The translations under genes and the position numbers were made by a program. A DNA stretch of 64,000 nucleotides from Populus alba (taxonomy: Eukaryota > Streptophyta > Magnoliopsida > Malpighiales > Salicaceae): positions 9,866,392 through 9,930,391 of the forward strand of contig NC_133297.1 of NCBI RefSeq assembly GCF_005239225.2, written 5' to 3'. The notes under the pieces are model-generated. The model made no database searches and was not told the origin of the DNA. It saw only the letters and a program-made list of their open reading frames with translations. Of the stretch, positions 1 through 12,337 are shown in pieces (positions within the stretch are counted from its first letter, which is position 1; each line of letters begins with the position of its first letter).

Positions 1-445
1 TGGAATATCCATGATCCTAATGTTTTGGTAATTTCCTTTTTTATTGTATAGGTTATGGAACATTCATGATCCTAATATTGTGCTAGTTTCCCTTTTCATT
101 TCATCACATCTTTAGTTCGTTGCTCACCCCTAATTCTTGGTTTCCTCCCTGTGCGCATGCAACTAACTACACATGTATTTGGCCACCAAATTGCCTGGAG
201 CTCTTTTAGCATCGTACTAATCCCTGGAACTGAGACATGTTAGTCTCTCTTTCCTGCATGCACCAAACAATTAAAATAGCATAAATCCTTGGGTAGACCC
301 AAAGTGCTGCTGGGTGCTAGTTTCTGTTGAATGATGTTGTCCTTTTGCCTGGAAGTTTTGGCTTTCTTCCACTAGGACATCTTCTGTTAAAAAAATTACT
401 GAACAATGAATTGTTAGACTCACGTCCTAATGCTTGTGTACTCAG
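1..445 (+). other. Probable intron of the gene ending at 537
   Basis: No coding exon is recognisable here. The stretch ends in a pyrimidine-rich tract and a cag acceptor just before the exon at 446, so it is read as intron. Positions about 10-115 hold two imperfect copies, 55 bp apart, of a segment starting catgatcctaat. Confidence 0.45.
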
Positions 446-537
446 GAACTGCAAGTGAGAACGGGCAGGAAAAGAATCAGAACAATGGGGAAGATGATAA
501 TGATGATGTTGAAGAAAATGATGAAGATAGTGACTAG
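446..537 (+). CDS. Terminal exon with acidic C-terminal tail, gene unidentified
   Basis: This is the last coding exon of a gene that starts outside the window. The acceptor is the cag ending at 445; the exon begins with two bases of a split codon and ends at the tag stop 535-537. The roughly 29 residues encoded are Asn/Gln-rich and then strongly acidic (a run of Asp, Glu and Asn ending DSD). Such tails occur on histone chaperones, nucleolar proteins and many nuclear factors, so no function can be assigned from this exon alone. The following bases to about 700 would be 3' UTR. Confidence 0.55.
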
Positions 538-1084
538 CCAAGTCAGCAATTGGAGTGAAAGGCAGTAAACATCCGTAGTCATTCAGTGGTGGTGAGAAAG
601 TCGGCAGTCTCAACCCAAATGTGCCTATATAGGGAGAGGATACTAATTTAGAGAAATTTTGGGAGTTTCAGTTTATTTTTGTTGTGACTTTTGTAGCACT
701 TCTATTGAGAAGCTGAGCAATGAATTATTTTTTTTTCACTCGTGGCCACTGAAGAAGAAAGCTTCTATACTTTTTCTTTAACCTGATTTCCACTCGCCAG
801 AAAAAAAGGGGAAAATAAAAAAAACAGAGAAGAAGAAGAAAAGCGTTGTAAGCTTTTTCAAAGGAGTTCAATGTGCAAACTTCACAATTAAGAAAAAGCT
901 GCGTCATACTGCGACCAACAATCTGATTTTAGGGGGCTGCTTCACCTAAATGTAGGTTGGTGGAGTCTTGCACTAGGATTTTAACTTGAGAGCAAGAAAT
1001 AGCGAGCAGCGCAAGCCTAGAGTTTTGCGGTTTCCATATAGGGTCTTCGTGCACAAGGACACAGTGGTGTTTAAAGCTGTCAAT
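538..1084. other. 3' UTR and intergenic, no gene seen
   Basis: The first part is probably the 3' UTR of the exon ending at 537. The remainder shows A- and T-rich tracts and no supported exon. Confidence 0.4.
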
Positions 1085-1620
1085 TGGCATGGACAGCTCA
1101 TAGCAGGTCAAGGGTCCGGGTGCTTGATTTCCCTGTTAGCACGCTCAAAACTAAGTTTTCAAGGGTGTCAGGGCATAAAACATGGCGAATGGGTGATCGT
1201 TAGCAAATCAGAGGTGATTGTTCTTAACAAGGTTTGAGAGACTAAGCAGATGAATACAAAGGTGGTTGAAGCTATATCAACAATGGAGTCCTGAGAATTC
1301 AACTTGAAAGACCAGTTAAGCCTGAAATTTAATAGAATGCCTACATAACACGTCACGCTTGAACCAGGTGAGAAACATGAAGTAAAAGAGAACTGAGGAA
1401 GAGCAAAAACTTGAGGGAACACACAAATGATAAGTACAAAAACCCTCAAAGGAACGGCCTTCACATGTTATAGACATTGAATGATAGTGACTATCAGTGC
1501 AGAAGCTGTTGGCAACAAACTGTACACGGAAAATTACTGCTTCAATAATGGATGAACACAACACATAAAATAACAAAATTCAGCTCAAAGCACTCGCAAT
1601 AGAATGTCACTGGAGTTTAC
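1085..1620 (-). repeat. Diverged copy 1 of a duplicated segment downstream of MZM1
   Basis: This block matches 1725-2365 in the same order. Shared landmarks are gcagctcatagcag-like starts, an aagggtgtc core, gaggtgattg, a gtttgagagact word, tgcttcaataatggat and an aatagaatgtcaNNNgagtt end. Similarity is broken by many substitutions and indels, so the duplication is old. The second copy runs up to the MZM1 stop codon, so the pair looks like a duplicated 3' UTR or downstream region of that minus-strand gene. Confidence 0.6.
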
Positions 1621-1724
1621 CTTCCATCCTCCCATATACAGTCGCAGAGGATCATGAAACAACCTTCAACTTCTTTTTTATACTTTACAGGATTTTAATA
1701 TGCAGTTTAACGTTCACAAACGTT

Positions 1725-2365
1725 ACATGGGCAGCTCATAGCAGATCCAGGCTGCAGGTGATTAAGTAGCCTAGCTAACACACCCAAATCAAACTCCTTA
1801 AGGGTGTCCACAACATAGAAACTTGGCAAACATGGGTGGTTCTGAAAAATAAAGAGGTGATTGCTCTTGGCCAGGTTTGAGAGACTGAGGGAAAGGAGAA
1901 AGGCCGTCGTAGCTTCGACGAGAAGGCATTGTTGGCAAATTGACCAGTTGGATCAGTAGCTTTTCTTGTAGAAAGTGATGCTAAAAGCCTGAAATTTACG
2001 AAAGAGCTCAAATCCAATAGAGGGTTAGGACAGAGCTGCCCAAATGTTCATACATTGCTGCTGCAATTGAATATTTAAAGGTCTAGATTGCAGATCCTGC
2101 CTCGGGCAAGAAAGTTTAATTGAAACTGATATTTGCTACTTGAAAATAACCCCACCAATAAAAACAATAAAGGATAAAAGAGAAGACTGAGAAAAACAAA
2201 AACCAGTGCAACGGCTTTATATCTAGTTATTCAGTAAATCTACTACCAGTTGCATAAGTCGGTAACGTGGAGCACAAATGCGGGGGGGGGGGGGGGGAAT
2301 GCTTCAATAATGGATAAAAAAATCTTGCTCAGGGAACTCCAAATAGAATGTCATTAGAGTTGGCC
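1725..2365 (-). repeat. Diverged copy 2 of the duplicated segment, next to MZM1
   Basis: Partner of 1085-1620. It ends about 80 bp from the MZM1 stop codon. It also contains a run of 16 G at 2282-2297, absent from copy 1, a tract likely to vary in length between individuals or assemblies. Confidence 0.6.
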
Positions 2366-2444
2366 ATAGAAGAAAGGATTGAAACCGATACATGTCTTTG
2401 TTTTTTGGTGTGTTCCAAGTCTATTCTTCTTCTTCATCATCTCC

Positions 2445-2899
2445 TTAGACAGATTTCCGAAGAATCTCTTCGGATGGAATCTCAAGTGTTGCTCCAGCAT
2501 GGTCTTTGTCAGGCTTAACTTCTGCAGCAATAATTTATTACAATATCGTCGCAGTACATTCAGATACAGTGAGATGAGCAATTTAATGAACAGGTGGAGT
2601 GCGTAAAAGAGTGCGTTACAGACATAGCTAAATAAGATGGTAATTGATTTATTACCGTAGCCGCCTCGGTCGTTGAGTTTAGCTTGGACGATCATGGTAG
2701 CTATGAAATGGGAAGCTTCCCGCGCCTCTTCGAGGAGCTTCTGGATCTCAGTCTCGGAGCTTACATCACGATTCTCCTCGAATTTCTTCCTAACCTCGGA
2801 GGCTGATGCCTTCAGCATCAGTGAGTCGCCCGTGAATGATTTTCGAGTCGCTCTTAGCAACGCTCTGTATGCACTCAATGCTTCTCCTCCTCTCACCAT
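2445..2899 (-). CDS. MZM1: Mitochondrial zinc maintenance protein 1 (LYR-motif complex III assembly factor)
   Basis: Two exons, complement(2656..2899) and complement(2445..2521), give 106 residues. Intron 1 uses a GT donor at 2655-2654 and an AG acceptor at 2523-2522, splitting a codon after its first base. Reading through the donor gives an unrelated tail, which is why the spliced model is preferred. Residues about 9-16 (AYRALLRA) carry the Complex1_LYR signature, and the family's KKFEENR segment follows. The protein ends EEILRKSV, as plant MZM1 proteins do from memory. In yeast and mammals (Mzm1/LYRM7) it is a matrix chaperone that stabilises the Rieske iron-sulfur protein before insertion into respiratory complex III. 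Length fits the family. Confidence 0.93.
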
Positions 2900-4600
2900 C
2901 TCTCCCTCTAGGGCTGTCGCTTGTTGCTGTCGCTTGCACCACCCGCCGTAGCCAAAATACCGTTCTTACTTTCTTGCCAGCACTATACTACGTCGTTTTC
3001 TTTCCCCTCCTTTTTCTTCGTTTGGAAAACTACAAATTAAATTTATTTTTATTTTTATTTTATATATATATATATATAAAAAAAAAAAAAAAAAACGAAT
3101 TGCCTTCGAGAATTCACTTAGCTCACAAGGACAAACAGCGTTAATAGTATAATTTTATTTTATTTTTTTATCCTTGAAGCTGAATCAATTTTTTTTAAAA
3201 AAAAATTGTAATTTATTTTAACAACTAAAAATTTAAGCTTGATAATTTATTTTTTATAAGATTATCATGCTATTAAAAATCATTTTGACATTTGATTGAA
3301 GCTTAATTTTGAAAAAAAAAAATTGATTTAATTGTTTACAAATCATTAAAAATATAAGGACTAAAATTAACAAAGAATCAATATCATGTTTTCTTTTTTT
3401 AAATTGTTCATGGAGCAACTTTTCAAAGATTTTGGCATCTTTAGTTTGAAACTTTTAAGTTTTTTATCCAGCATTTTATTTAGTTTATATTTTGATCTTT
3501 AAGTTCGATAAAAAAAAAGAAAAGTCATTGAAAAATAGCAAAGAAGAGAGTAAGCAGTCATTTTACAAGATTTCATAAACAAAAAAAGCTAAATTTGATG
3601 TCAATGTGTTTCTTTCAATGAAAGTAGTGTCATTTATGTGTTTTTCGAGTTTTCATGATGTCGAGAAAAGCAAATCGAGATTGAGAAAAAAAATTTCAAT
3701 ATAATTTCATGTTTTTAAATCAATTTAATAGTGATTTGAGCTAATGAATTAGTTTGTTGGGGGTTATGAGGTGTTTTGAATCAAAATAGATTAAATTTTG
3801 GTTATGTTAGTAGAAGAAAACCTAACCATCTTTTTCATAACTGAAAACTAAGCAAGCAAATGATACATGATTTATTTTATTTTATTTTTATATAAAATAA
3901 AAGGGTAGAAAAAACAAGTCTAGATACGTGAGCCTAACCTTGCAGACCCTGCATGTCGAGCCTTCTTTAAGTTGGGCCAAGTGCATGGAGCTCCATTTAT
4001 TTAGTCTAAGTGCCTGAGTCTTTTCTATGGTTTTTTCAAATATTTTTAATTTTTAATTTTGATTGAAATGCTATAACATGATATTTTAATTGTTATTCAA
4101 TCTTGTTATGATTCTTGAATAATATTATGGGTTCTTAAGATAATGTTAACAATTTATTTTTTAATTTTTTGTGCCTAATATGTCAAGAAAAAAAATTGTT
4201 AATTAATATTCAATGAAAATAAAATTTATATTCTTAAATTTTTTTTACATGATTTTATCTCATTTGTTAAATTTTTTCTCCAATTACATAAAAAAAACAT
4301 TAAAGTATTAATTCGATACTTTATTATAAAACTTGCTTTTGAGATGATTATAGGTTTTATTAAAAAAGACAGTGCTTGTGGCTAAACAATATGCTTTTTA
4401 AAAAATAATAATAAAAGGAAGCATTAATGAGAAAATGAAGTTTGGATTGAAGAAATGCATTTCTCATCAATAATTTTATTTATTTTCTTGCATTAAAACA
4501 TCTATTTTTATAATAGTTTTGTTAAATAAAATATGAATTCCATAAGGCATGGTTATCTAAGATGATGACCGAAGTTTTTTTGTTGAGTAGATGAACCCGG
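2900..4600. other. AT-rich intergenic DNA
   Basis: Upstream of MZM1. It holds a TA microsatellite with poly-A at about 3061-3095 and long A/T tracts. I see no exon, RNA gene or clear element. Confidence 0.5.
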
Positions 4601-4619
4601 CTTGATCCAAATTAATTCA

Positions 4620-5480
4620 AAGATTGTACAGTGATTTTCTCAAATATTGTAACTGTAATTTTTAACTAACTCAATATTAAAAAATAAAATAAAATAAGAT
4701 AATTTCAAAGAAAATCATAAAAACAAAAATAAAATATGCAGATAAATATTATAGCAATTGACAATATTTTAAAGAAAAAAATTACAAAACTGAATTCTCA
4801 ATCAGCTCAATATAAAATAAAAAAAAATTGACAGATATAATTTAGAAAAAAAAGAAAAGAAAAACTACATGGAAAAATACCGTAGCAATCCACAGTATTT
4901 TAAAGGAAAAAAAATTATAAAGCAAAATTTTTAACCAGCTCAATATTTTAAAAGTAAAGTCAACAAAGATAATTTTAGAAAAAAAAATAAATAAAAAAGA
5001 GGAAAGTTGAAAAAAAAAAAGGAAAGTAATTTTGGGGAAAAAAAACGACAAAAGAGAGGAAAAAAGGGAAAGTTGGAAAAAAAATGAAAAAGTGTAAAAA
5101 AAAAAGAGAGAGGAATGCACTGTGGATTACTGTTGTAATCCAAAACGCATTTGGGTGTGGGAAAACAGTGATTTAAAAAAATAAAATTGATAAATATAGT
5201 TTTATTTTAAAAGAAAAAAAAAACTATATTGGAAAACACCGTAGTAATTCACAGTATTTTAAAGGAAAAAAAATTACAAAGTGAAATTTTTAACCAGCTT
5301 AATATTTAAAAATTAAAATCAAACAAAGATAGTTTTGGAAATAAAAAAGGAAAAGTTGAAAAAAAAATTAAAAAGAAAAAAGAAAAAGAAAAAAGAGAGG
5401 AATGCACTTTGGATTACTGTTGTAATCCACAGTGCATTTAAATGCAGGGAAACAATGATTTTCCCGCACTATTTAAATTT
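4620..5480. repeat. Three imperfect tandem units with small palindromes
   Basis: Related units contain a gcaatccacagtattttaaag-like word near 4755, 4888 and 5237, followed by aaccagctNaatat. The last two also contain a palindrome, ggattactgttgtaatcc, at about 5123-5140 and 5411-5428. Around the second copy the arms extend toward tgca on both sides. This looks like a degraded non-autonomous transposon or tandem repeat. Phe-rich open frames here are only the complement of A-rich DNA. Confidence 0.55.
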
Positions 5481-5924
5481 TTGTATAATATATCTTATAT
5501 GTTAGGTTTCCTTATAAACTTACTATATAATAGAAGGAGAAACTATGTTGTAGTCAAACACCATAAAAACTATTATAAAAAAATTCCAAAAGAAATTTAC
5601 AATCTCATAGCTAATAATGAAACCCTCCTCACAAATCCATGAAAGAAAAACAAAACCTAAAAAGAAATAAAAAAGAAATTTACATGATGCATACAAAAGA
5701 AATAAAAATAGCAAAGGGTAGAGGAGACTAAAACCTTGTAAATATGCAAAAAAATATCAATTTCCTTAAAATTATCAACTTGAAAATTATTAATAAAAAT
5801 GTAAATGTCCATAGCTTTCCATGCTCATCTCTAATCATTTACCCTGTTCTTCACATGAAATAAAAAAAGGAAAATGAAGAGAAAGAAGAAAAATAAACAA
5901 AAGGAAAAAAAATGATTGCAACAC

Positions 5925-6130
5925 GAGTGTTTAAAAATACGGTTGTACCTATGTTTTTAAAATATTTATGTTTTTTGTTAAAAAAATTTTTTATATATAT
6001 TTTGAATTGTTTTAATGTGCTGGTATCAAAAATAATTTTTTAAAAATAAAACAACATTATTTTAATGTATTTTAATATCAAAAACACTTTAAAAAAATAA
6101 CTACAATCATATTTTTAAACATAATCAAAT
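5925..6130. repeat. AT-rich MITE-like dispersed repeat
   Basis: It has the arrangement seen repeatedly in this window: an A/T-rich core with ttttaatgtattttaatatcaaaaacacttt, flanked by sequence ending in aacataatcaa. Relatives lie near 6775, 14340, 34840, 35245, 37445, 37690, 44335 and 63310. No target duplication was established. Confidence 0.45.
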
Positions 6131-6774
6131 AAAAAGGAGTGAAAACGCAAGGGGCAAAACTGATTTTTACAATGGAAGTCCACATTGACACGTGAGGAGG
6201 TCCACAATATTTTTCCCATATATTTTAGTTTTTTCTCTAATACAATGACCTATAATAATTTTACGATACTTATAAATGCTATATTCATTTATACTATCAA
6301 TTGATGCGGTCGAATAAATATGTTTATCTTTAACGATTACCTAATAATATATTTTTTTTAAAATGATAATATGTATCACTAAATCAAATCAATTGGAAAA
6401 AAAAGGCAAAGAAGTAATTATAAATTAAAATAAAATGTTCCACGTGTGATTTCAAAATTAAAATTGGTTTTAAGAATAATTTATATATATTTAAATAATT
6501 TTAAATTATCATGAATGTACCGTATTAACATGGTATATATACATCTTGTTCATGAAGGAAACTTAGTATAAGTTGACTTGTAAATTGACTTTACTATTAA
6601 ACATACCCTCAAGATCTTTTGATAAGAAAACTTAATTTCAATCAAGACACAGATTGATCTAATATTAACATTTGTTTTCAAATAAAAAAAACATGCTATA
6701 TATGTATGTGTTAAACACATTTTCACTTTCGTTTTGTTTTTTTTTTTTCTAATAAATATATTAACTTTTAGTTA

Positions 6775-6915
6775 CCCTTTCACATATTTTTTTTGAAAAA
6801 ATATTAATTTTTTTTAATATTTTAATATATTTATATTAAAAATAAAAAAATATATAAAAACATATTTTAATAAAAAAAATATTTTTTAAAAAAATAACCA
6901 GCATCTCAGTACTAA
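6775..6915. repeat. AT-rich MITE-like dispersed repeat
   Basis: Same composition and word order as 5925-6130: aatattttaatatatttatattaaaaa followed by a ttttttaaaaaaataac end. It is truncated or diverged. Confidence 0.35.
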
Positions 6916-7151
6916 AACACAAATCTTAATGTTATGGATACCAACCAAATGCAATTTATTTTTTTATTATAAAAAATTTCTCAAAGAAGTGGGTCCTTGA
7001 ATGAGAAGGACACGTCGACGTTACTCCACCAGTTGATTGACATAAAGGCGAGGTGCACAAGATGAAAGCGTAGTTTGCGTAACAGGAAAACATTACCATA
7101 ATAATACCCCTTATATGTTTACTAATCCACCCTTGGTTTCCCAACCTTTCA

Positions 7152-7159
7152 AAACCCTA
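7152..7159 (+). promoter_or_regulatory. Telo-box upstream of the SR splicing-factor gene
   Basis: The word AAACCCTA lies about 190 bp upstream of the SR34-type start codon, in the likely 5' UTR. Telo-boxes are common near start sites of plant translation and growth genes. The motif is short, so the assignment rests on position. Confidence 0.4.
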
Positions 7160-7197
7160 GTCTTCCAAGCTGCTCCGATCATCAAATTCATCGAAAG

Positions 7198-7331
7198 GTA
7201 AGAACTCTGCATATTTTCCTTAAAAACAAAATGATAAAACTCGTTGTCTGCTCAGGTTTCAGAAATTTCATCCGTTTCTTGCTGTTTCGATCTCATTATG
7301 ACGATTGTTGAATTGAACTTGACTATTTTAG
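7198..7331 (+). other. Probable 5' UTR intron of the SR gene
   Basis: An aag|gtaaga donor at 7198 and a ttttag acceptor ending at 7331 bracket 134 bases ending nine bases before the start codon at 7340. Confidence 0.5.
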
Positions 7332-7339
7332 GGGGAAAA

Positions 7340-10300
7340 ATGAGTAGCCGAGCGAGCAGGACTCTCTATGTTGGAAATCTGCCTGGCGATATTCGCGAGA
7401 GAGAAGTCGAAGATTTATTCTACAAGGTAATTCAATTTTCCTCTTTGTTGTTTCTTGGAAATTCGAATATATATCACAGCTTCTGATTTTCACTGTTTGG
7501 AATGAAGGAAACTATCGAACTTCGTTGTCTAGGAAATTTTTGTTAGGGTTTTCGAAAAAATGCACAAAAGTACTCCTATCTTTGACAATAATGGCTGATG
7601 AATACAGTCGAGAAGCTTGTACTTCCATTTTTTTCTGTTCTTTTAGTTTTATAACGATTTTCATTTCGTTGCAGTATGGACCTATTGCACACATTGATTT
7701 GAAAATCCCACCAAGACCCCCTGGTTATGCCTTTGTTGAGGTGAGTTTTGGGAATGTGCTTTCTACGTTCTTTTCATTTGTAATTGGTTTTCAACTTTCC
7801 TTCAATTTTTTTTTTCACAGTTTGAAGAGGCTCGAGATGCTGAGGATGCAATTCGTGGTCGTGATGGCTATGATTTTGATGGGCATCGTTTAAGGGTTAG
7901 CTATTTATTTATTTATTGTAATTATTTTAGCTGCCAGCTAGGTGTTAGTTGTGAGTTGAGACTCGTGCATCTTATGATCTCACACCTATCATATAGGTGG
8001 AACTTGCACATGGTGGGCGTGGACATTCATCCTCAGATCGTCATAGTAGCCATAGTGGTGGTCGTGGGCGTGGTGGAGTATCCAGGCGCTCTGAATATCG
8101 TGGTGTGTAGTACATATAATGCATTTTGCACCATGCTACATGCTATAAAAGGGATAAGTAAACTAGTTAGCTCATCGTGTCTTTAATTTGAGGCTTTCTT
8201 CACCATGCAGTTGTAGTCACGGGGTTACCTTCTTCTGCTTCATGGCAAGACCTTAAGGTGGGCCCAAATTCCTTTCTCTTTAAATCAACACTTGGCAATA
8301 TTCCTTCCATGGCCACACCTACTTCCCTTTCCATCTGCATGTATTGAAGTTAGGATGGTGTCATTTCTTAGTGTCATTTCTTAGTGTTGTTTCGTACTTA
8401 GGGTTAACTTTGATTTCTCATATAATTTTTAGGATCACATGCGCCGAGCAGGAGATGTCTGTTTCTCCCAAGTGTTCCGTGATGGCAGTGGTAAGATACT
8501 TAAGACATTCGAGTCTTTACTTATATCTGTGGTACTGATATACTGCCAGTATTCATGATATTCTTGTTTTAATTTGCTTGGAATGGCTCCTGTGGAGCTA
8601 GCTTACGTGCTATGTTTTTTCTACTCGATGCAGATTTTACATACTTTGTTTTCTCTATTTCTTTCCTGCTTTCTTTTTAATTTATATTTTTAATTTTGAA
8701 TTTTGAGAAAATGAACTTGAGTTTGTAATGAGGATGAGGACATTTAAAATAGTTTGCTTTGGGGCTGTTCTTTTGGTTCTGCTCATTGAAATTATTGATG
8801 CTAGGGCTTTCACTGGGCTGGATTATAAAAATCTAATATGTTTCCAGATTAATTGGTTGGGTAGTGTGCTGCAGAGAAGTTTTGATCTGGCCATCCCATT
8901 CCAATTTGAAACCAGCAATCCATTTGTTAAAAAATCAGGCATGCATTTATAGTAATCTGATTGGATACACGAAAAATCTATTGGATGATCAAATTCTTTA
9001 GGATTTGGATGTAGACAAAAATATCAAGTATTAGCTGGATTATATTGAATTAGATTCAGTAATTCCTTTACCAGTTTGAACTTACAGTATACCTTGGTTC
9101 TGTCCAAATCTTTTGACTTAGACGTGATAATGTTTATTTTAATTGCTCTAAACTGTTGCTTACTGGACTTGGTTTTGGAGAAGAATGAGTAATGCTGGAT
9201 TAACGTTTTGCATGTTGTTGTGTTGTTGTTTTTAGGCACTACAGGAATTGTAGATTACACGAACTATGAAGACATGAAATATGCAGTGAGTTATCTCTCT
9301 GATTTTCCATTGACAGTTTGAATAATCTCTGAACTTTCCCAACAGGTTCAATGTTTTTATCATTTCAGATTCTTTGGTTTGTTTTCCTCTGCAGATTAAG
9401 AAGCTCGATGACTCTGAGTTTCGAAATGCCTTTTCTCGGGCATATGTTCGTGTATGGTTTAAATTCCTCTTCCTCTATTCACACATGCATGCATATGTGT
9501 TGTGTTACTCATATTTCACATTTAACTTGCAGGTGAGGGAATATGATTCCAAACGGGACTCATCTAGGAGCCCTAGTCGTGGTCGATCTCATTCTAGAGG
9601 CCGCAGTGATAGCCGCGGTCGAAGTTTAAGTCAGAGCAGGAGCCGAAGGTTTGTGTGTAACAATTTTCTTGGTGATAAGTCGGTGTGTAGTTGTTTCTCA
9701 ACCTTAACATTGTTATGCAGCAAGTCTCCTAAAAACAAATCTACACGTCGATCACCTGCAAGGTCTCGATCGAGGTCTGTTTCTCGCTCTGGGTCAAGGG
9801 CACGCTCTCTATCAAGGTATTAATTATTTTTTGCTTAATTGTTGAGGTTCTGATTCTTACTTTTATGTTTTAACATGCATTTTATTTTTTGGTGTGTGCA
9901 TGAGAGGGGGAGAGCAATACACAAGAAAATGCGCTTTACTCTTTGTGATGGAGTTATTCCATGTTTGCATTAAATTAACTATGTTTTACAAAGTGGTCGC
10001 TTGCACTTATTCTATTGGTCTTGCCACCTGACCTCGCCCGTGTAGTTTTTTTGCTTCAACTTCCAAAGTCAAATAATATATTTTTACCAGCAGCATAACA
10101 AAGTTGTGCCTTGTGGCTAAAAGTTCACAATTACTAATGCTATGATAATTTTACCTGTAGGTTATTTTTAAAGGTCGAATTGTGGGTCTAAGTTGTAGAA
10201 ATGTGCTTAAGAGGGGATTTGATTTTGAATTTAAAAAGTATTGTCTTGGGATTCATTTTTCTTTCTGCAATTGTCTGAAACCTTTTTCACTTTAATGATT

Positions 10301-11603
10301 TGTTTCATTGAGTGGATGGGTTAATTGGAAAACAATTCGGATTTTCAAACCATCTTTAGTTTCTTTCTTTTTACTGTATGAAAATTGCCTTCTTTGATAT
10401 ATTGCAGTGACATGGGGATTGGATTTTAGGATCTTGATGGGATATGGTTCAGTTGTAGAGGTATGCTGTTTTTCAGATGGCAGCTTTGGAAACCTTCATA
10501 GTGTCACGGTTCTAATGTATTTAGCATCATAATGTCCATGGGTGCTAGATTGGGAACAAAGGAGATTATGCATTGCAATAATAAGGCTGGATATCAGTGA
10601 ACTAACTGCCAGTGGATCTGGAAGTCTGGTCAACATTGAGCGGTAGAAACTGTCATTATCTTTTTCTACTCCAACTATTACCAAGCTATTAGAACCTGCT
10701 GGCTGGACTCGTTGTGGATTTTCCTGTACAGCAGGGAAGCATGCCTCTGTACTGTCAGATGGTGTCTGCAAAGACATTATAGTTCTTTAATTGAGATGTA
10801 TTAATTTTTTTATTAGTTATTTTATTGAGGTCTCATTTTTATGAAATGGTGCCTGATTTGTTTTTTTTTTTGGCTCTCTTGAATTGCTAAAGTTTATAGC
10901 TTTTCATATAATCATTTATGAATGTGGTTACTCTGACGTGGAAGAGGCATCAAGGCTCTTGGATGAGAGTTGTTAAAGGAACGTGTGGATTTTAAATTTG
11001 GGTTGTTTCTGGAACTTTTGCAGATCCCGTTCAAGATCAAGATCTCCACTTCCATCTGTAAGTTATTTCTCATGTAGGTTTAGGCAGATATGAAGAAACA
11101 TGTTTCTTAGTGGATAATCTTGCGCAAGCAGTTGTCTTTCCTAGTTGGCTTGACCATGGAATAAAATTGCTTTTAAGATGAAGTTCCCAGACAGCATAAC
11201 AGAATTGGACCATTCATCATATTGGTAATATAATAAAGTAGGCTTTGCTTCTCCACCCGCCACTTGAATGCACTAGTTCTCCTTGCCGGTCAATAACCAA
11301 TCTATGGTTTTAGTCATTGTAGTTGTGCCTGCTTGCCATGCAACACTATATCATTTTTTTAGGTTAATATTGATGTTCTTCTGCATCAGAAACGCATTAG
11401 CAAAAGCCCCAAAAAGCGCAGTGTTAGCAGGAGCCCCAGGGATAGCAGAAGCAGAAGCAAGAGTTTATCACGGTCTCATTCTCGTCTGCCAATTTATTCT
11501 TAGTTACTGATGTTGAAACATGTTATTCTCAAGATGTTTTTATTGGTGACCCATTATTGTAATTGAGTATTGACTTGGTATTTGCAAATTTGTTGGCAGG
11601 TGA
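7340..11603 (+). CDS. SR34: SR34/SR30-type serine/arginine-rich splicing factor (SF2/ASF family)
   Basis: Thirteen coding exons: 7340..7426, 7675..7740, 7821..7895, 7997..8102, 8211..8257, 8433..8490, 9236..9285, 9395..9451, 9533..9648, 9721..9816, 11024..11057, 11390..11472, 11600..11603 (879 nt, 292 aa; phases agree throughout). Residues 7-80 form an RRM with RNP2 LYVGNL and RNP1-like YAFVEF. A Gly/Arg/Ser hinge follows, then a second pseudo-RRM carrying the SWQDLKD signature of the SF2/ASF group, then an RS domain of SR/RS repeats with SP sites, ending KSLSR. SR proteins bind exonic enhancers and guide spliceosome assembly in the nucleus. Intron 10 (9817-11023, 1.2 kb) places a stop two codons into itself, and reading past the last donor gives an alternative end at 11501-11503, so splice isoforms are likely. 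Assignment to SR34 rather than SR30 is less sure than the family. Confidence 0.94.
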
Positions 11604-12330
11604 GGTGGTGATAATGGTTTATCCATGGACACGGATTCAGGGAAGCGGAAAGTATGTGGTTTGAACTTTTGAATGAATAAGTAATTGGTGAACAATGCAC
11701 AAGGAAAAGAGTCGTGAACAATATGTTTTAATTTTACCGAGTGCACTATGTTCAGATTCTTGTGCCTAGGCCTGATTTGGATTGCATGTTTGAATTGTTA
11801 TCGTTTACCTTATTGGATTTTATTAGCTATAATATATTTGATTCTAGGTTATTTGGATGGGTTGCTTTTGCTCATTTTTTCTTTGCACGGTGGCGCTACA
11901 TGTGCGATGGCATGGTTAAAGCGTGCTTATATTTCCTGGACCTTTCAGAAGGATTGATATTAACAAGGAGGAATATGTATGCATGGCTAATTTTTTTGGT
12001 TAACTTTGTAGAGGGGATTTGCTTCCTGGAAATGATTTTTACGAATTCGATGTTCGCATGGGAGGTGTCAATAACAGCTGAGGATTTTGAACACGGAAGT
12101 GACTGTCAATGCGGTTCCGACTTCCGATGGCTCCTCGGCAAGCCTGCCTAGAGGGTCGTGTTTTTTTTTATTATTGGTGTGTCTAGAGCCTGATTGATCT
12201 TGGGGAATAAATCTTTCTTGAAGCTGCAGCAGGCAAATCTGAACCGACACGTGAATGCGACCCCATGTGTATGTCATTTAGGGTGAAATGGTGGGCAGGT
12301 GTTAGTGCGTGGATGGGTTTTGCTGATATA
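11604..12330 (+). other. 3' UTR of the SR gene and downstream DNA
   Basis: It follows the TGA at 11601-11603. An open frame at 11741-12151 lacks any recognisable domain and lies in likely transcribed non-coding sequence. Confidence 0.45.
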
Positions 12331-12337
12331 TATCCAC

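Noticed and set aside
4842..5143. Phe-rich minus-strand open frames
   Set aside because: They only reflect A-rich plus-strand DNA in a tandem repeat.
11741..12151. 136-codon open frame after the SR gene
   Set aside because: Hydrophobic, compositionally like its AT-rich surroundings, no domain, and lies in likely 3' UTR.
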